Translations under genes and position numbers: made by a program
Notes under the pieces: generated by a model
Told to the model about the DNA's origin: nothing
Database searches by the model: none
Seen by the model: the letters and a program-made list of their open reading frames with translations, nothing else
Shown here: positions 17,801 through 25,669 of the stretch, piece by piece
How positions within the stretch are numbered: the first letter of the stretch is position 1
How the letters are laid out: the number at the start of each line of letters is the position of its first letter
NCBI GenBank assembly: GCA_903917735.1
Contig: CAIXBR010000127.1
Coordinates: forward strand, 1-33,474
Origin: an uncultured Elusimicrobia bacterium
GTDB taxonomy: Bacteria; Elusimicrobiota; Elusimicrobia; Elusimicrobiales; UBA9959
Direction: 5' to 3'
DNA: 33,474 bases

Positions 17801-17920
17801 GGGGTGATATTTTCCACCCTGCTCACTCTCTACGTTGTTCCCTGTTTTTACAGCGTAATATCGCGCTTTGAAAACAAGAAGAAACACGGTGAGAGCCAGT
17901 CACCTGATGTCGGCCTATGA
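14804..17920 (+). CDS. RND-family efflux permease, HAE1/AcrB-like
   Basis: A 1038-residue inner-membrane proton-driven exporter, the normal AcrB-like length. The N-terminus MNLSEISIKRPVFAWMI is typical. The proton relay is intact: D404-D405 in IGIVVDDAIMVLENI and Lys930 before Asn in MGIVKKNSILLVDF. Two repeats of one helix, a large periplasmic loop and a six-helix bundle are apparent (helix bundle about 340-540 and 860-1025). HAE1 pumps need a periplasmic adaptor and an outer-membrane TolC channel; no gene for either is nearby. Its last four bases (ATGA) are the start of the Omp85-like gene, so the two are translationally coupled. The ATG lacks a clear Shine-Dalgarno sequence. Confidence 0.93.
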   Translation: MNLSEISIKRPVFAWMIMAALIIFGGISFMRMGISQLPDVDYPVVSVNIRMEGAAPEVIETSVVDIVENAVMSIQSIRSVTSESENSEGTVTIEFELGRDIDLAVQDVQAKVSSVIQRLPKQITAPTIRKSNPEDQPIMLLTLESDKYPLKDLMAYTNDRIKDRFSTVAGVGDITLGGYRDPNLRIWVDQKKLNAYELSVNDVIATIQNEHLESPAGQLEEGKRQLNVRTMGEAKTIEEFNALVISQRGGQPNYKRITLKQVARVEEDMADRLRISRAMGTPGVALNILKQRGSNAVEVAKAVRARVAEIQKGLPEGMKLNVNFDSTRYIEQAVHELDLTLVLSAILTGLVCWMFLGSWTSTLNVLLAIPTSVVGTFIVLYFAGFTLNTFTLLGLSLSIGIVVDDAIMVLENIIRHQEKGKDRFVAALDGSREITFAAIAATISIVAIFLPVAFMSGVIGKFFFQFGVTITAAVMLSLLEALTLTPMRCSQFVDIEERTTRIGKGIDWLMNKARDVYAGTLAKALDHRGKVILAALGIFALSFSALLFINKEFVPSEDQSRFNVRLKTPVGSALSYSDRKFSEVEKFLSQRPEIDRYVMQVGGGSPGDSNSGSVMVTMKDRGLRGIDPAAGHELTQQEFMGVCRKAFNKIPDVHAGIQDLSNKAFSASRGFPIEFTIQGPDWGQLADYSKQIMDGMEHTGLVTDLDTNYALGQPELHVVPDRKKATERGVSIASIAQGIEAMIGGVQVGTYEKGGHRYDIRLKLEESTESPAVKVKSLFVRNNRGELIPLSDLVTMEEKESMVSIWRSNRERSITIYANVKAGESQEKALLAAQDLAKKILPPAYHVALTGSSQTFTESLQSLVWVLLLGIVVAYMVLASQFNSFIDPLSVLMALPFSVSGALVALFLAHRSINIYSVIGLILLMGIVKKNSILLVDFTKQVREKGEPSVRKALLTACPIRLRPILMTSVATIAGAVPAALAIGPGAESRIPMAIAVIGGVIFSTLLTLYVVPCFYSVISRFENKKKHGESQSPDVGL

Positions 17921-19323
17921 GGAAAGCCCATCTTTTATCCCGGGGTGCAAAGTCGCTTGTAGTATACCTACTGACGCTGCCTTTTATTATTCTGCCGGCC
18001 GCCGCGCAGTCCGTGACGGCATCCACCGCCGCTGTACGCATAGAGCGGATAGTTTTCAGCGGCAACCGCACTGATGAAAAACTCCTGCGCAAACACCTGC
18101 CTTTTTCCGAGGGAGACGCCATCGGACCCTCTACTTTGAAGGACGCGCAGACCAGCCTTTGGGACATGCACCAGTTCAGGCAAGTGGACGTTTCATCGAC
18201 GGCAATTACAGGCGGGAACGCCGAAATAGACATAAAAGTGTCGGACGGCTGGTACCTGCTGCCCTTCCCGTTCTTTTCAAGCGGCAGCGGAGGAGGACGC
18301 GGCGGGGTGCTGCTGTTCTCCAAGAACATTTTCAGGGAGGCGGAATCCGTTATGGCCTCGGCAGCCTCCGGTTCCGCCGGCTCCAGCACCGCGGTGGCCG
18401 TACAGCGGGAGGGGTGGTCCCTCGGCGCGGTGGCCCGGAGACGCGCTATCACCGAGCGGCAGTACGCCGACGGAGCTTTCAGCGCCAGCTCGGGCTTCGG
18501 CTCCCCGCCTGACGAAAGAACGCCCTTTAAATACGGGACCATAGCGGACAGCTACCGCAAGACTACTAACGAGACGATACTGACCATGGGCCTGCCCCTC
18601 AGGCGAAAAACCTCCGGCCTGCCGGAGCTGTCGGCGGCCTTCGGCTGGGAGCGTTCCGGGCTGAAATATTCAGACCCGTCTCCTAGCCTGCCCGGGGACG
18701 CCGGACGTAGTGGCCAGGCCTTTGTCTCACTTAAAGCCGGGCGGGACAGCGCTGGCGCCGCGGACGCGGTGGGCGCCATCTTTGGCTTCGGCCTGGCGGA
18801 CATGGAAAGAAGGATAGCGCCGCTGGCCTCCGCAAGTTTCGCTTCCGGCGCCGAAGTTTCCTATCACCGTGGCGCCGCGTGGACCGGCTCGGAGTTCAGC
18901 TACGGCTATGCGCTTGCGCAGTGGAACGGCGCCATAGCCTGGGGCACGCACCGCAGCTTTTCCCTGCGCCTGGCGGGGGGGCACGGTAAGGACCTTCCTC
19001 CCGACTGCCTCCTGGCTACCGGCCGGGAAACCGGACTTACCGGCAATTACGCCAGGGAGTTCCGGGGCGACTCCGCGGCGGGGGCCAGCCTTATCTATTC
19101 CCATCCGTTCCGGATAACCCGCCGCGGGATATGGCAGGGGGCTTTGTTCGCCGAAACCGCCCGGGCCTGGGGCGGCGGCGCCGCGCCGGGCACCAAGACC
19201 GGCGCCGGGGCCAGCTTCTGGTACAAGTTCTGGAGATTCCCGCTGCCCATAGGATTTTCCTATACTTATTCCTTCGATGATCACGACCCGCAGGTCTCCG
19301 CCGCCCTGGGCGGGAGATTCTGA
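17917..19323 (+). CDS. Omp85-like outer-membrane protein: one POTRA domain plus beta barrel
   Basis: A 468-residue secreted protein. Residues 1-31 form a signal peptide (hydrophobic LVVYLLTLPFIILPAAAQS). Residues about 40-112 look like a single POTRA domain: VRIERIVFSGNRTDEKLLRK, then LKDAQTSLWDMHQFRQVDV and IDIKVSDGWYLLP. The rest is rich in alternating Gly/aromatic strands and ends PQVSAALGGRF, with the terminal Phe typical of barrels recognised by the Bam machinery. BamA has five POTRAs and about 800 residues and TamA three, so this is a small member. Overlap with the RND stop (ATGA) implies joint function. The call rests on fold pattern rather than a named family match. Confidence 0.7.
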   Translation: MRKAHLLSRGAKSLVVYLLTLPFIILPAAAQSVTASTAAVRIERIVFSGNRTDEKLLRKHLPFSEGDAIGPSTLKDAQTSLWDMHQFRQVDVSSTAITGGNAEIDIKVSDGWYLLPFPFFSSGSGGGRGGVLLFSKNIFREAESVMASAASGSAGSSTAVAVQREGWSLGAVARRRAITERQYADGAFSASSGFGSPPDERTPFKYGTIADSYRKTTNETILTMGLPLRRKTSGLPELSAAFGWERSGLKYSDPSPSLPGDAGRSGQAFVSLKAGRDSAGAADAVGAIFGFGLADMERRIAPLASASFASGAEVSYHRGAAWTGSEFSYGYALAQWNGAIAWGTHRSFSLRLAGGHGKDLPPDCLLATGRETGLTGNYAREFRGDSAAGASLIYSHPFRITRRGIWQGALFAETARAWGGGAAPGTKTGAGASFWYKFWRFPLPIGFSYTYSFDDHDPQVSAALGGRF

Positions 19324-19351
19324 CCGATAAAAACTGATAAACTATCCGCTG

Positions 19352-20092
19352 ATGACCAGGGAAACAAAACAGAATTGCGGCACTGTAGAAGAGGTAAGCC
19401 TGTTCCAGGTGTTCATGCTTTTTCTCTCGGTCTTCGTGCTGGGCGCTATCATGGCGCAGACCTTCTTTGCGCTGCCCGCCGAGGTGAACCTCCTCCTGAA
19501 CCGCCTCGACACGCTGATCTGCCTGATCTTCATCGCAGACTTCTTCTACCGCTTTTTCCGGGCCGCGGACAAGGCGGCCTTCCTGCGCTGGGGCTGGATA
19601 GACCTGGCCTCAAGCATACCGGCCATCGAGGTGCTGCGCTGGGGCCGGATAGTGCGGATAGTCCGCCTGCTGCGCGTGCTGCGCGCGTTCAGGTCCGTAA
19701 AGCTCTTCCTGAGCTGCCTCTATAAAATACGGGGCCGCGCGGCCTTCTCCACGGCGGCCATCTCGGCTTTCCTGGCGGCCATTTTCTCTTCCATCGCCAT
19801 TCTGACTTTCGAGAGCGTCCCCGGGGCCAACATCACCACGGCGGGGGACGGCCTGTGGTGGGCGTTCTATACCATGGCCAACATCGATTACGGCGGCCAC
19901 TACCCGGTAACACCGGAGGGCAAAGCCATACGCTTCCTGCTGGTTGTAGCCGGCATGGTGCTGTTCGGGATCTTCACCGGCTACGCCGCCAGTTCCTTTA
20001 TGGAGGACAGCGAGAAGAAAGAATCTAACGAGATAGAAGGGCTTAAACGGGAAATAGAACTGCTCCGCGCGGACATCAACCGCCCCGGCTGA
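19352..20092 (+). CDS. Six-helix voltage-sensor cation channel with non-canonical filter
   Basis: A 246-residue Kv/KvAP-like protein. An S4 segment with regularly spaced arginines (RWGRIVRIVRLLRVLRAFR, about residues 93-111) is preceded by S1-S3, including an acidic IADFFYRFF segment in S2 or S3. The pore helix LWWAFYTMA leads to the filter at 177-182, NIDYGG, followed by HYPVTPEGK. In potassium channels this stretch is TVGYGD before xxPxTxxG. A final helix (FLLVVAGMVLFGIFTGYAAS) and a charged coiled-coil-like tail follow. The architecture is that of a tetrameric cation channel; ion choice is uncertain because of the filter. No Shine-Dalgarno sequence precedes the ATG; TAAACT at 19338-19343 is 8 bases upstream. 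Confidence 0.8.
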   Translation: MTRETKQNCGTVEEVSLFQVFMLFLSVFVLGAIMAQTFFALPAEVNLLLNRLDTLICLIFIADFFYRFFRAADKAAFLRWGWIDLASSIPAIEVLRWGRIVRIVRLLRVLRAFRSVKLFLSCLYKIRGRAAFSTAAISAFLAAIFSSIAILTFESVPGANITTAGDGLWWAFYTMANIDYGGHYPVTPEGKAIRFLLVVAGMVLFGIFTGYAASSFMEDSEKKESNEIEGLKREIELLRADINRPG

Positions 20093-20176
20093 CCCGGCGC
20101 ATGGCCGCTTTTGCCTGGCTGCGCCGACTGTTTATAAAAGCGGAGAATATAGGGAAGTCAGTTCACAGGAAACAAC

Positions 20177-21718
20177 ATGCCAGTAACTCTAAAATTCGGT
20201 TTCCTAGACTCCGCGGTGCTCGTAGGCTACGTCCTGATCCTGGGCTCCATCGGCTGGTGGGCCGCCAGGCGTACCGCCAAGACCACCGAAGACTATTTCC
20301 TGGCCAACCGCTCCATCCCCTGGCTGGTAACGGCCGCCAGCTTCATGGCCACCTGCATAAGCGCCCTCACCTTCGTGGGCACGCCCGCCGAGGGCTACAG
20401 CGCCGATTACCGCTACCTGCTCAGCAACCCCGGCGACATAGCCGCGGTCTTCTTCATAGCGCTGGTCTTCCTGCCGCATTTCCAGCGGCTGAAAGTCACC
20501 TCCATTTACCAGGCAGTGGCGGAACGCTTCGGTCCGCAGGCCAGAACCACCTGCTCGGCTTATTTCCTGGTGACCAGAACGCTCGCGTCCACTGTGCGCA
20601 TTGTGGCCATAGCCAAGGTGCTTGAAGTTGTCACCGGCGGGGCCCTTTCCTACCAGGGCTGCGTTTTTGTGGTAGTGTTCGGCATTCTCGCCTATACTAC
20701 TATCGGCGGGGGGCGCGCGGTAGCGTGGACGGACCTGCTGCAGTTCACCCTGCTGATCTCCGGCGCCACGGCCGCGCTGGTCTATATCGTCATGCACGTG
20801 CCCGGGGGCGTGCCGGCCATTGTAGATTGCGGTTCCCACGCCGTGCGCGCCGACGGAACCATTTACAACAAGTTCAATTTCCTGGAGATGTTCAAGCCGG
20901 AGAACATGGCGCTGCTGGGCCTGATGACGGTATGGGGCTTCTTCAATTCCTCGGCGGCTTACGGCACGGACCAGGACATGGTCCAGCGGCTGCTGGCCTG
21001 CAACAACAACAAGAAAGCCGGCTGGAGCCTTATCCTGACGGGCCTGCTGGGCATACCGATAGCTTTCCTGTTCCTCAGCATCGGCGTGGCGCTTTATGCC
21101 TACGCGCACTTCCACCCTGAGCTGATAGCCGGGATGACGGACAACGACCACGTCTTCCCGCGGTTCATCCTGACGGTTATGCCGCACGGCCTGCGGGGCC
21201 TGCTTTTTGCCGCCGTGGCGTCCGCCGCCATGGGCAGCGCGGACTCGGCCCTGGCCTCGCTCTCCACGGCTTTCACGATGGATTTTTACAAGCCTTTCTT
21301 CGGCAAGAACGCTACGGAAGCGCAGACGGTAAAGGTTTCCAGGCTCTCTTTCGTAGGGTTCGGACTACTGTTCCTGGTCTTCGCGCTGCTGCTCAGGAAC
21401 CTGGACAATCTGCTCTGGCTGGCCTTCCGCCTGGTCTCTTTCACCTACGGGCCCCTGCTCGGTATTTTTGTAGTCACGATAATGACGGACTGGAAGCTGT
21501 CATTTAAAAAAGTTCTGCCGCTGATGCTTATCCCGACAGTGCTTACCTTTGCGCTGTCCATGCTGGCCTGGTGGATGAGCGCGCATGTCGGCGGCCTGTT
21601 CTGGAAAGAGCTTCACGGCACCTACTGGCGCTTCTATATTATTTTCGGCGCGCTGTTCGTTCCCGCCGGAGCTTACCTCCTGAGGGAGAACAAGCCGGCT
21701 GCCTTAGCCCTGACCTGA
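20177..21718 (+). CDS. Sodium:solute symporter (SSS) family protein
   Basis: A 513-residue transporter with about 13 hydrophobic segments. The SSS signature is visible early: GWWAARRTAKTTEDYFLANRSIPW with SFMATCISALTFVGTPAEGY, then AYTTIGGGRAVAWTDLLQF and, in the second half, LFAAVASAAMGSADSALASLSTAFTMDFYKP, whose Ser-rich helix holds the sodium site in this family. It uses the sodium gradient to import a solute; substrates in the family range from sugars and proline to acids, and none can be assigned here. AGGA lies 8 bases before the ATG. The YetF-like gene follows 30 bases after the stop. Confidence 0.88.
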   Translation: MPVTLKFGFLDSAVLVGYVLILGSIGWWAARRTAKTTEDYFLANRSIPWLVTAASFMATCISALTFVGTPAEGYSADYRYLLSNPGDIAAVFFIALVFLPHFQRLKVTSIYQAVAERFGPQARTTCSAYFLVTRTLASTVRIVAIAKVLEVVTGGALSYQGCVFVVVFGILAYTTIGGGRAVAWTDLLQFTLLISGATAALVYIVMHVPGGVPAIVDCGSHAVRADGTIYNKFNFLEMFKPENMALLGLMTVWGFFNSSAAYGTDQDMVQRLLACNNNKKAGWSLILTGLLGIPIAFLFLSIGVALYAYAHFHPELIAGMTDNDHVFPRFILTVMPHGLRGLLFAAVASAAMGSADSALASLSTAFTMDFYKPFFGKNATEAQTVKVSRLSFVGFGLLFLVFALLLRNLDNLLWLAFRLVSFTYGPLLGIFVVTIMTDWKLSFKKVLPLMLIPTVLTFALSMLAWWMSAHVGGLFWKELHGTYWRFYIIFGALFVPAGAYLLRENKPAALALT

Positions 21719-21748
21719 CAGACCCGGAAAAGTACTGGAGAGAACCCT

Positions 21749-22267
21749 ATGTGGAATATCAGTTCAACGCTGCTGGAAGTGGCCCTGCGCACAGCCGTTA
21801 TTTACCTGGCCCTCCTTATCGGCTTGCGGTTAATGGGAAAAAGGGAAGTGGGGCAGATGTCCGTGCTGGACCTGGTCTTCATACTGCTGCTCTCCAACTC
21901 CGTGCAGAACGCAATGACGGGGCCGGACACTTCCCTCACCGGCGGGCTGGCGGCGGCGCTGACCCTGCTCCTGCTCAACATCCTGATCACGCGGGTTATA
22001 TACCGCAATAGGAAATTAAGCAAGCTGGTGGTAGGCTCGCCTGTAATGCTGGTACATTCCGGAACGGTGCTGACGAACAACCTTGAGAAGGAAAAAATAT
22101 CCCGGGACGAACTGCTGCAGGCCGTACGCGAGCACGGCATAGCGGACTTCGCGGAGATCCACCTGGCCGTACTGGAAATTGACGGAACGATAAGCTTTAT
22201 AAAGAACGACGATCTTGCGCCGTCGCACGCTCCGCACCGCCGCGCCAGGTTCATCAAGAAGGACTAA
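21749..22267 (+). CDS. DUF421/YetF-like membrane protein
   Basis: A 172-residue protein. Three hydrophobic segments at about residues 8-30, 38-56 and 63-85 precede a soluble C-terminal domain. The family signature LMGKREVGQMSVLDLVFILLLSNSVQNAM is clear, as are the segment VGSPVMLVHSGTVLTNNLEKEKISRDELLQAVREHG and AVLEIDGTISFI. YetF-type proteins are widespread, including in spore-formers, and their biochemical role is not settled. GGAGAG lies 7 bases before the ATG, and surE starts 3 bases after the stop. Confidence 0.87.
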   Translation: MWNISSTLLEVALRTAVIYLALLIGLRLMGKREVGQMSVLDLVFILLLSNSVQNAMTGPDTSLTGGLAAALTLLLLNILITRVIYRNRKLSKLVVGSPVMLVHSGTVLTNNLEKEKISRDELLQAVREHGIADFAEIHLAVLEIDGTISFIKNDDLAPSHAPHRRARFIKKD

Positions 22268-22270
22268 ATC

Positions 22271-23029
22271 ATGGAAATACTTATTACCAACGACGACGGG
22301 ATCTACGCCGAGGGGATCTACGCCCTGGCGAACGCGCTGAAAAAGACCGGCAACATCACCGTGGTGGCGCCGGATACGCAGCGCAGCGCCGTGGGCCACG
22401 CCATAACCATAGCGGACCCGCTGCGCGTGACCCCGGCCAGCCGCAATGGGAAATTCTTCGGCTACGCGGCCAGCGGCACGCCGGCGGACTGCGTGAAGCT
22501 GGGCATAAAGGCCATAATGAAGAAAAGGCCGGACCTGGTAGTTTCCGGCATAAACCTGGGCGGGAACATGGGCTACAACATACTGTATTCCGGCACCGTC
22601 TCCGGCGCCACCGAAGGGGCGCTGCTGGGCATACCCTCCATAGCCGTTTCGCTGGACACTTTTGTTGATCCGGACTTCACCGCGGCGGCGGCCTTCACGG
22701 TAAGGCTGGCCGCGTCCCTGAAAAAACGCGCGCTGCCCCCGGGAACGCTGCTCAACGTCAATCTGCCGAACATACCGCCGCGGCGCATAAAAGGCGTCCG
22801 CGTCACCAACCAGAGCCTGACCTCGTTCAACGACTGGTTCGACAAGCGCAAAGACCCGCACGGCGGAACCTACTACTGGATGACCGGAGAGTTCAAAGCC
22901 ACGGATAAGGACCCGGTCAGCGACATCAACGCCGTGAACCAGGGCTACATCTCCGTCACGCCCATACAGTTCGACCTAACCAACTACAAGTTCGCGGCGG
23001 AGCTTGAGAACTGGGCGCTAAAACCTTAA
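22271..23029 (+). CDS. surE: SurE, 5'/3'-nucleotidase
   Basis: SurE is a metal-dependent phosphatase acting on nucleoside monophosphates and is linked to stationary-phase and stress survival. The 252-residue protein starts MEILITNDDGIYAEGI, where the adjacent Asp pair binds the metal, and continues with VVAPDTQRSAVGHAIT, YAASGTPADCVKLG, PDLVVSGINLGGNMG and YSGTVSGATEGALLGIPSIAVS, all standard SurE motifs. AAGGA precedes the ATG. In gamma-proteobacteria surE adjoins pcm; here four genes lie between them on the same strand. Confidence 0.95.
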   Translation: MEILITNDDGIYAEGIYALANALKKTGNITVVAPDTQRSAVGHAITIADPLRVTPASRNGKFFGYAASGTPADCVKLGIKAIMKKRPDLVVSGINLGGNMGYNILYSGTVSGATEGALLGIPSIAVSLDTFVDPDFTAAAAFTVRLAASLKKRALPPGTLLNVNLPNIPPRRIKGVRVTNQSLTSFNDWFDKRKDPHGGTYYWMTGEFKATDKDPVSDINAVNQGYISVTPIQFDLTNYKFAAELENWALKP

Positions 23030-23041
23030 TGTCTAAATTTG

Positions 23042-23047
23042 TATAAT
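23042..23047 (+). promoter_or_regulatory. Candidate -10 box upstream of the pilin-like gene
   Basis: TATAAT lies in the short gap after surE and 26 bases before the ATG at 23073, with AAGGA as ribosome-binding site in the predicted leader. No clear -35 hexamer was found. It would let the pilin-like gene and its followers be transcribed independently of surE. Confidence 0.5.
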
Positions 23048-23072
23048 TTGGCCCGGGTATAAGGAATTCAAA

Positions 23073-23699
23073 ATGATAAGTTTTTTTCTTGCCGCGGCCC
23101 TGCTGCCGGCCTCCGCAGGCGCTGAAGAAATAAAGCCCTCGACCCCCGCTGTGCAGGCCGCCCAGCCGGACAAACAGCTGCCGCAGAAATATTCCCCGGC
23201 GCTGCGCCAGATACTCAGGGACCTCTCTATACTGGTGGAGCGCGGCGGCGGCATCCCCGCCGAAAAGCTGGACGCCCTGGCCGCCGATATGGAGAAATTA
23301 GACGGGAAAGTCAAAGAGGTGCTGGGCCGGGATATATTAGAGGAAACGGCCCGCAGAGAGGAGCGTGAGGACGCGGCAGCCGCCAAAAAAGCGCTCTCTT
23401 CCTTCCGGGCCTCCCTGCAGATCTCCTACGCTACCAACGGCGGGAGATACCCGTCCGCCCTGACCGGCCTGCCGTCCGAAGAACTTCCGGCGCTGCCGGA
23501 GCTGCGCCTGCCGGGCCACGCGGCCACTTCCTCGGTTATCGTTATCGACTCGAAGAAATACGACAAGGATTTCAGCAAGGCGGTAACAGATTCCGGCGGC
23601 TGGCTGTATTTTTCCAACCCGGCCTCGGTGAACTACGGCCTGCTGGTGATAGACTGCAACCATCGGGAACCCGGCGGCGAAGAATTCTATAAATACTGA
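23073..23699 (+). CDS. Secreted protein with pseudopilin-like C-terminal domain
   Basis: A 208-residue protein with no family I can name. A short signal peptide (MISFFLAAALLPASAGA) is followed by a Pro/Gln-rich linker, a charged, probably helical segment (about residues 45-105) and a globular part. The latter reads ALSSFRASLQISYATNGGRYPSALTGL, then a Pro-rich stretch and DSGGWLYFSNPASVNYGLLVID. Type II secretion and type IV pseudopilins share this order: helix, Y-x-x-N-G-x-Y-P, and a late GGWxY strand. What is missing is the pilin N-terminus (a prepilin-peptidase Gly/Phe site and a 20-residue hydrophobic helix), so it would be free in the periplasm. The next gene starts 8 bases later. Confidence 0.6.
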   Translation: MISFFLAAALLPASAGAEEIKPSTPAVQAAQPDKQLPQKYSPALRQILRDLSILVERGGGIPAEKLDALAADMEKLDGKVKEVLGRDILEETARREEREDAAAAKKALSSFRASLQISYATNGGRYPSALTGLPSEELPALPELRLPGHAATSSVIVIDSKKYDKDFSKAVTDSGGWLYFSNPASVNYGLLVIDCNHREPGGEEFYKY

Positions 23700-23707
23700 G
23701 AGGCGCT

Positions 23708-25669
23708 ATGATAAAGGAAGAAACTATAAACGCGGCGGTGGAAAAGCTGATAAAGAAGTATCCGTCTGAAGCGGAACGCATAAACGCCTGCGTTCGGAAA
23801 ACGGCGCGGCTGTGGGACACGAAGAAGGACGGGAGCGCTGCCGATTTCAAGCGCTTCTGCTTCGAGAATTTCCTGATAGGCCCGGAACTTGAGAACCTGC
23901 TGCGCTCGTTCGAGGCCAAGCTGGAGCAGATAAACGGCCATTTCACGGCCCTGCTGCTTAAACTGCGGCGCGAGATAGACGAAGACACCGGCCCACTGGG
24001 CCCCGCGGACCGTATGTTCGCCTCGTACTCGCCCGGCTCGCATCTCATAGAAGACATGTTCATGACCAAGCTGGCATTCATGGCGCTGCTGAACTTCCCG
24101 GTGAAAACGCTCGAGACCTGCCTGGAGCAGGGCCCCGGCTGGACCCGCGACGACTGGGCCCGGACGCGCCTGGCGCAGCGCTTCGCGCACCGCGTGCCTT
24201 CCCATATAAACGGCGAGATAGTGAAGGCTTACGCCGAAGCCGAGAACTACATCAACTCCTACAACATCTTCATGAACAAGATCACCGGCGCGAGCGGCGA
24301 GCAGCTCTTCCCGGACGGCCCCAGGCTTATTTCCCACTGGGGCCTGCGCGATTATCTTAAGGGCATATACCAAGAGAAGGACGGGGCGCCCAAACAGCGC
24401 GTGATACAGAAGATAATGGAGCGCATAATAACGCAGGAAATACCTGCGAAAGCCGTGAATTCCGAGAAGCGCGCCTGGGACCCGGTGGCTAACACTCTGG
24501 ACGGAGCCAAAGCCGACCGGGAGCCTGACACCCGCTACAAGCGGCTGCTGGAGATCTTCCTGGCCCACATAAAAGAGGACCCCTACTACCCGGCCGAGCC
24601 GTCCCACATGGACCGCAAATTCAAACTTGGCAGGGAAATACCGGAACCGGAAATAGAGAAGATGTTCACCGACCTGCTGGACGCCAAAGAGGGCCCGCAG
24701 ACCGCCGCCCTGATAGCGGCGCGGCTGGACAGGCCGCTGGAACCTTTCGACATCTGGTACGACGGGTTCAAGGCCCGCTCAGGCATTTCGCGCGAAACCC
24801 TGGACCGCGCTACCGCGGCCAAATATCCCAACGCCGCCGCCTTCGAGAAAGGCATACCGAAAATACTGGGGAAGCTGGGTTTTTCCAGAGAAACGGCTGA
24901 ATTCGTGGCGGCGCGGGTGGAAGTGAACGCAGCCCGCGGCTCCGGGCACGCCTGGGGCGCCGCCATGCGCACCGAGAAAGCCCGGCTGCGCACGCGCGTG
25001 CCGGCCGGCGGCATGGACTACCAGGGCTTCAACGTGGCCATGCACGAGCTGGGCCACTGCACCGAGCAGGTGTTCTCCCTTTACAGGGTGGACCACACGC
25101 TGCTGGAAGGGGTGCCCAACACGGCCTTCACGGAAGGCTTCGCTTTCGTCTTCCAGGACAGGGACCTGGAAGTGCTGGGGATGGCCGTGCCCGACGGGGA
25201 CACCGAGAACCTGAAAACCCTGGACACCTTCTGGGCGGCGCGCGAAATAGCCGGCGTGGCCCTGGTGGACATGAACGTCTGGCGCTGGCTTTACCAGAAC
25301 AAGGACGCCGAACCCGCGGACCTGTGCCAGGCGGTGGTGGAGATAGCCAAAAGCGTGTGGGACCGCCACTACGCGCCGCTCTTCGGCGTGAAGGGCAGCC
25401 CGCTCTTGGCCGTATACTCCCACATGATAAACCACGGGCTTTACCTGCCGGACTACCCGCTGGGTCATATCATCGCCTTCCAGATAGAGGAATATTTCAA
25501 AGAGCATAAGCTGGCCGAAGAGATGGAGCGGATGTGCGTGCAGGGCTCCATAACCCCGAAGGAATGGATGCAGCGCGCCGTCGGGGAGGACATCTCTCCG
25601 GAACCTATGATAAAAGCGGCGGCCCGCGCGCTGAAAGCGTTCAAGGAGCAGGAAGCGAAGAAGAAATGA
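23708..25669 (+). CDS. M3-like zinc metallopeptidase
   Basis: A 653-residue protein without signal peptide, so probably cytoplasmic. The gluzincin zinc site is H446-E447-L448-G449-H450 in AMHELGHCTEQ, with a likely third ligand Glu476 in NTAFTEGFAF, 26 residues further on. This fits the M3 oligopeptidase type, in which a mostly helical N-terminal half closes over the site to restrict cleavage to peptides. Length is near the 600-700 usual for M3. GAGG lies just before the ATG. Its TGA overlaps the ATG of the next gene (ATGA), so it is coupled to the membrane protein, the CoA-binding protein and Pcm. Close subfamily uncertain. Confidence 0.75.
   Translation: MIKEETINAAVEKLIKKYPSEAERINACVRKTARLWDTKKDGSAADFKRFCFENFLIGPELENLLRSFEAKLEQINGHFTALLLKLRREIDEDTGPLGPADRMFASYSPGSHLIEDMFMTKLAFMALLNFPVKTLETCLEQGPGWTRDDWARTRLAQRFAHRVPSHINGEIVKAYAEAENYINSYNIFMNKITGASGEQLFPDGPRLISHWGLRDYLKGIYQEKDGAPKQRVIQKIMERIITQEIPAKAVNSEKRAWDPVANTLDGAKADREPDTRYKRLLEIFLAHIKEDPYYPAEPSHMDRKFKLGREIPEPEIEKMFTDLLDAKEGPQTAALIAARLDRPLEPFDIWYDGFKARSGISRETLDRATAAKYPNAAAFEKGIPKILGKLGFSRETAEFVAARVEVNAARGSGHAWGAAMRTEKARLRTRVPAGGMDYQGFNVAMHELGHCTEQVFSLYRVDHTLLEGVPNTAFTEGFAFVFQDRDLEVLGMAVPDGDTENLKTLDTFWAAREIAGVALVDMNVWRWLYQNKDAEPADLCQAVVEIAKSVWDRHYAPLFGVKGSPLLAVYSHMINHGLYLPDYPLGHIIAFQIEEYFKEHKLAEEMERMCVQGSITPKEWMQRAVGEDISPEPMIKAAARALKAFKEQEAKKK

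Noticed and set aside
20204..21187. Minus-strand open frame (327 codons) opposite the SSS symporter
   Set aside because: Charged, repetitive composition typical of an antisense frame; the symporter signatures are on the plus strand.
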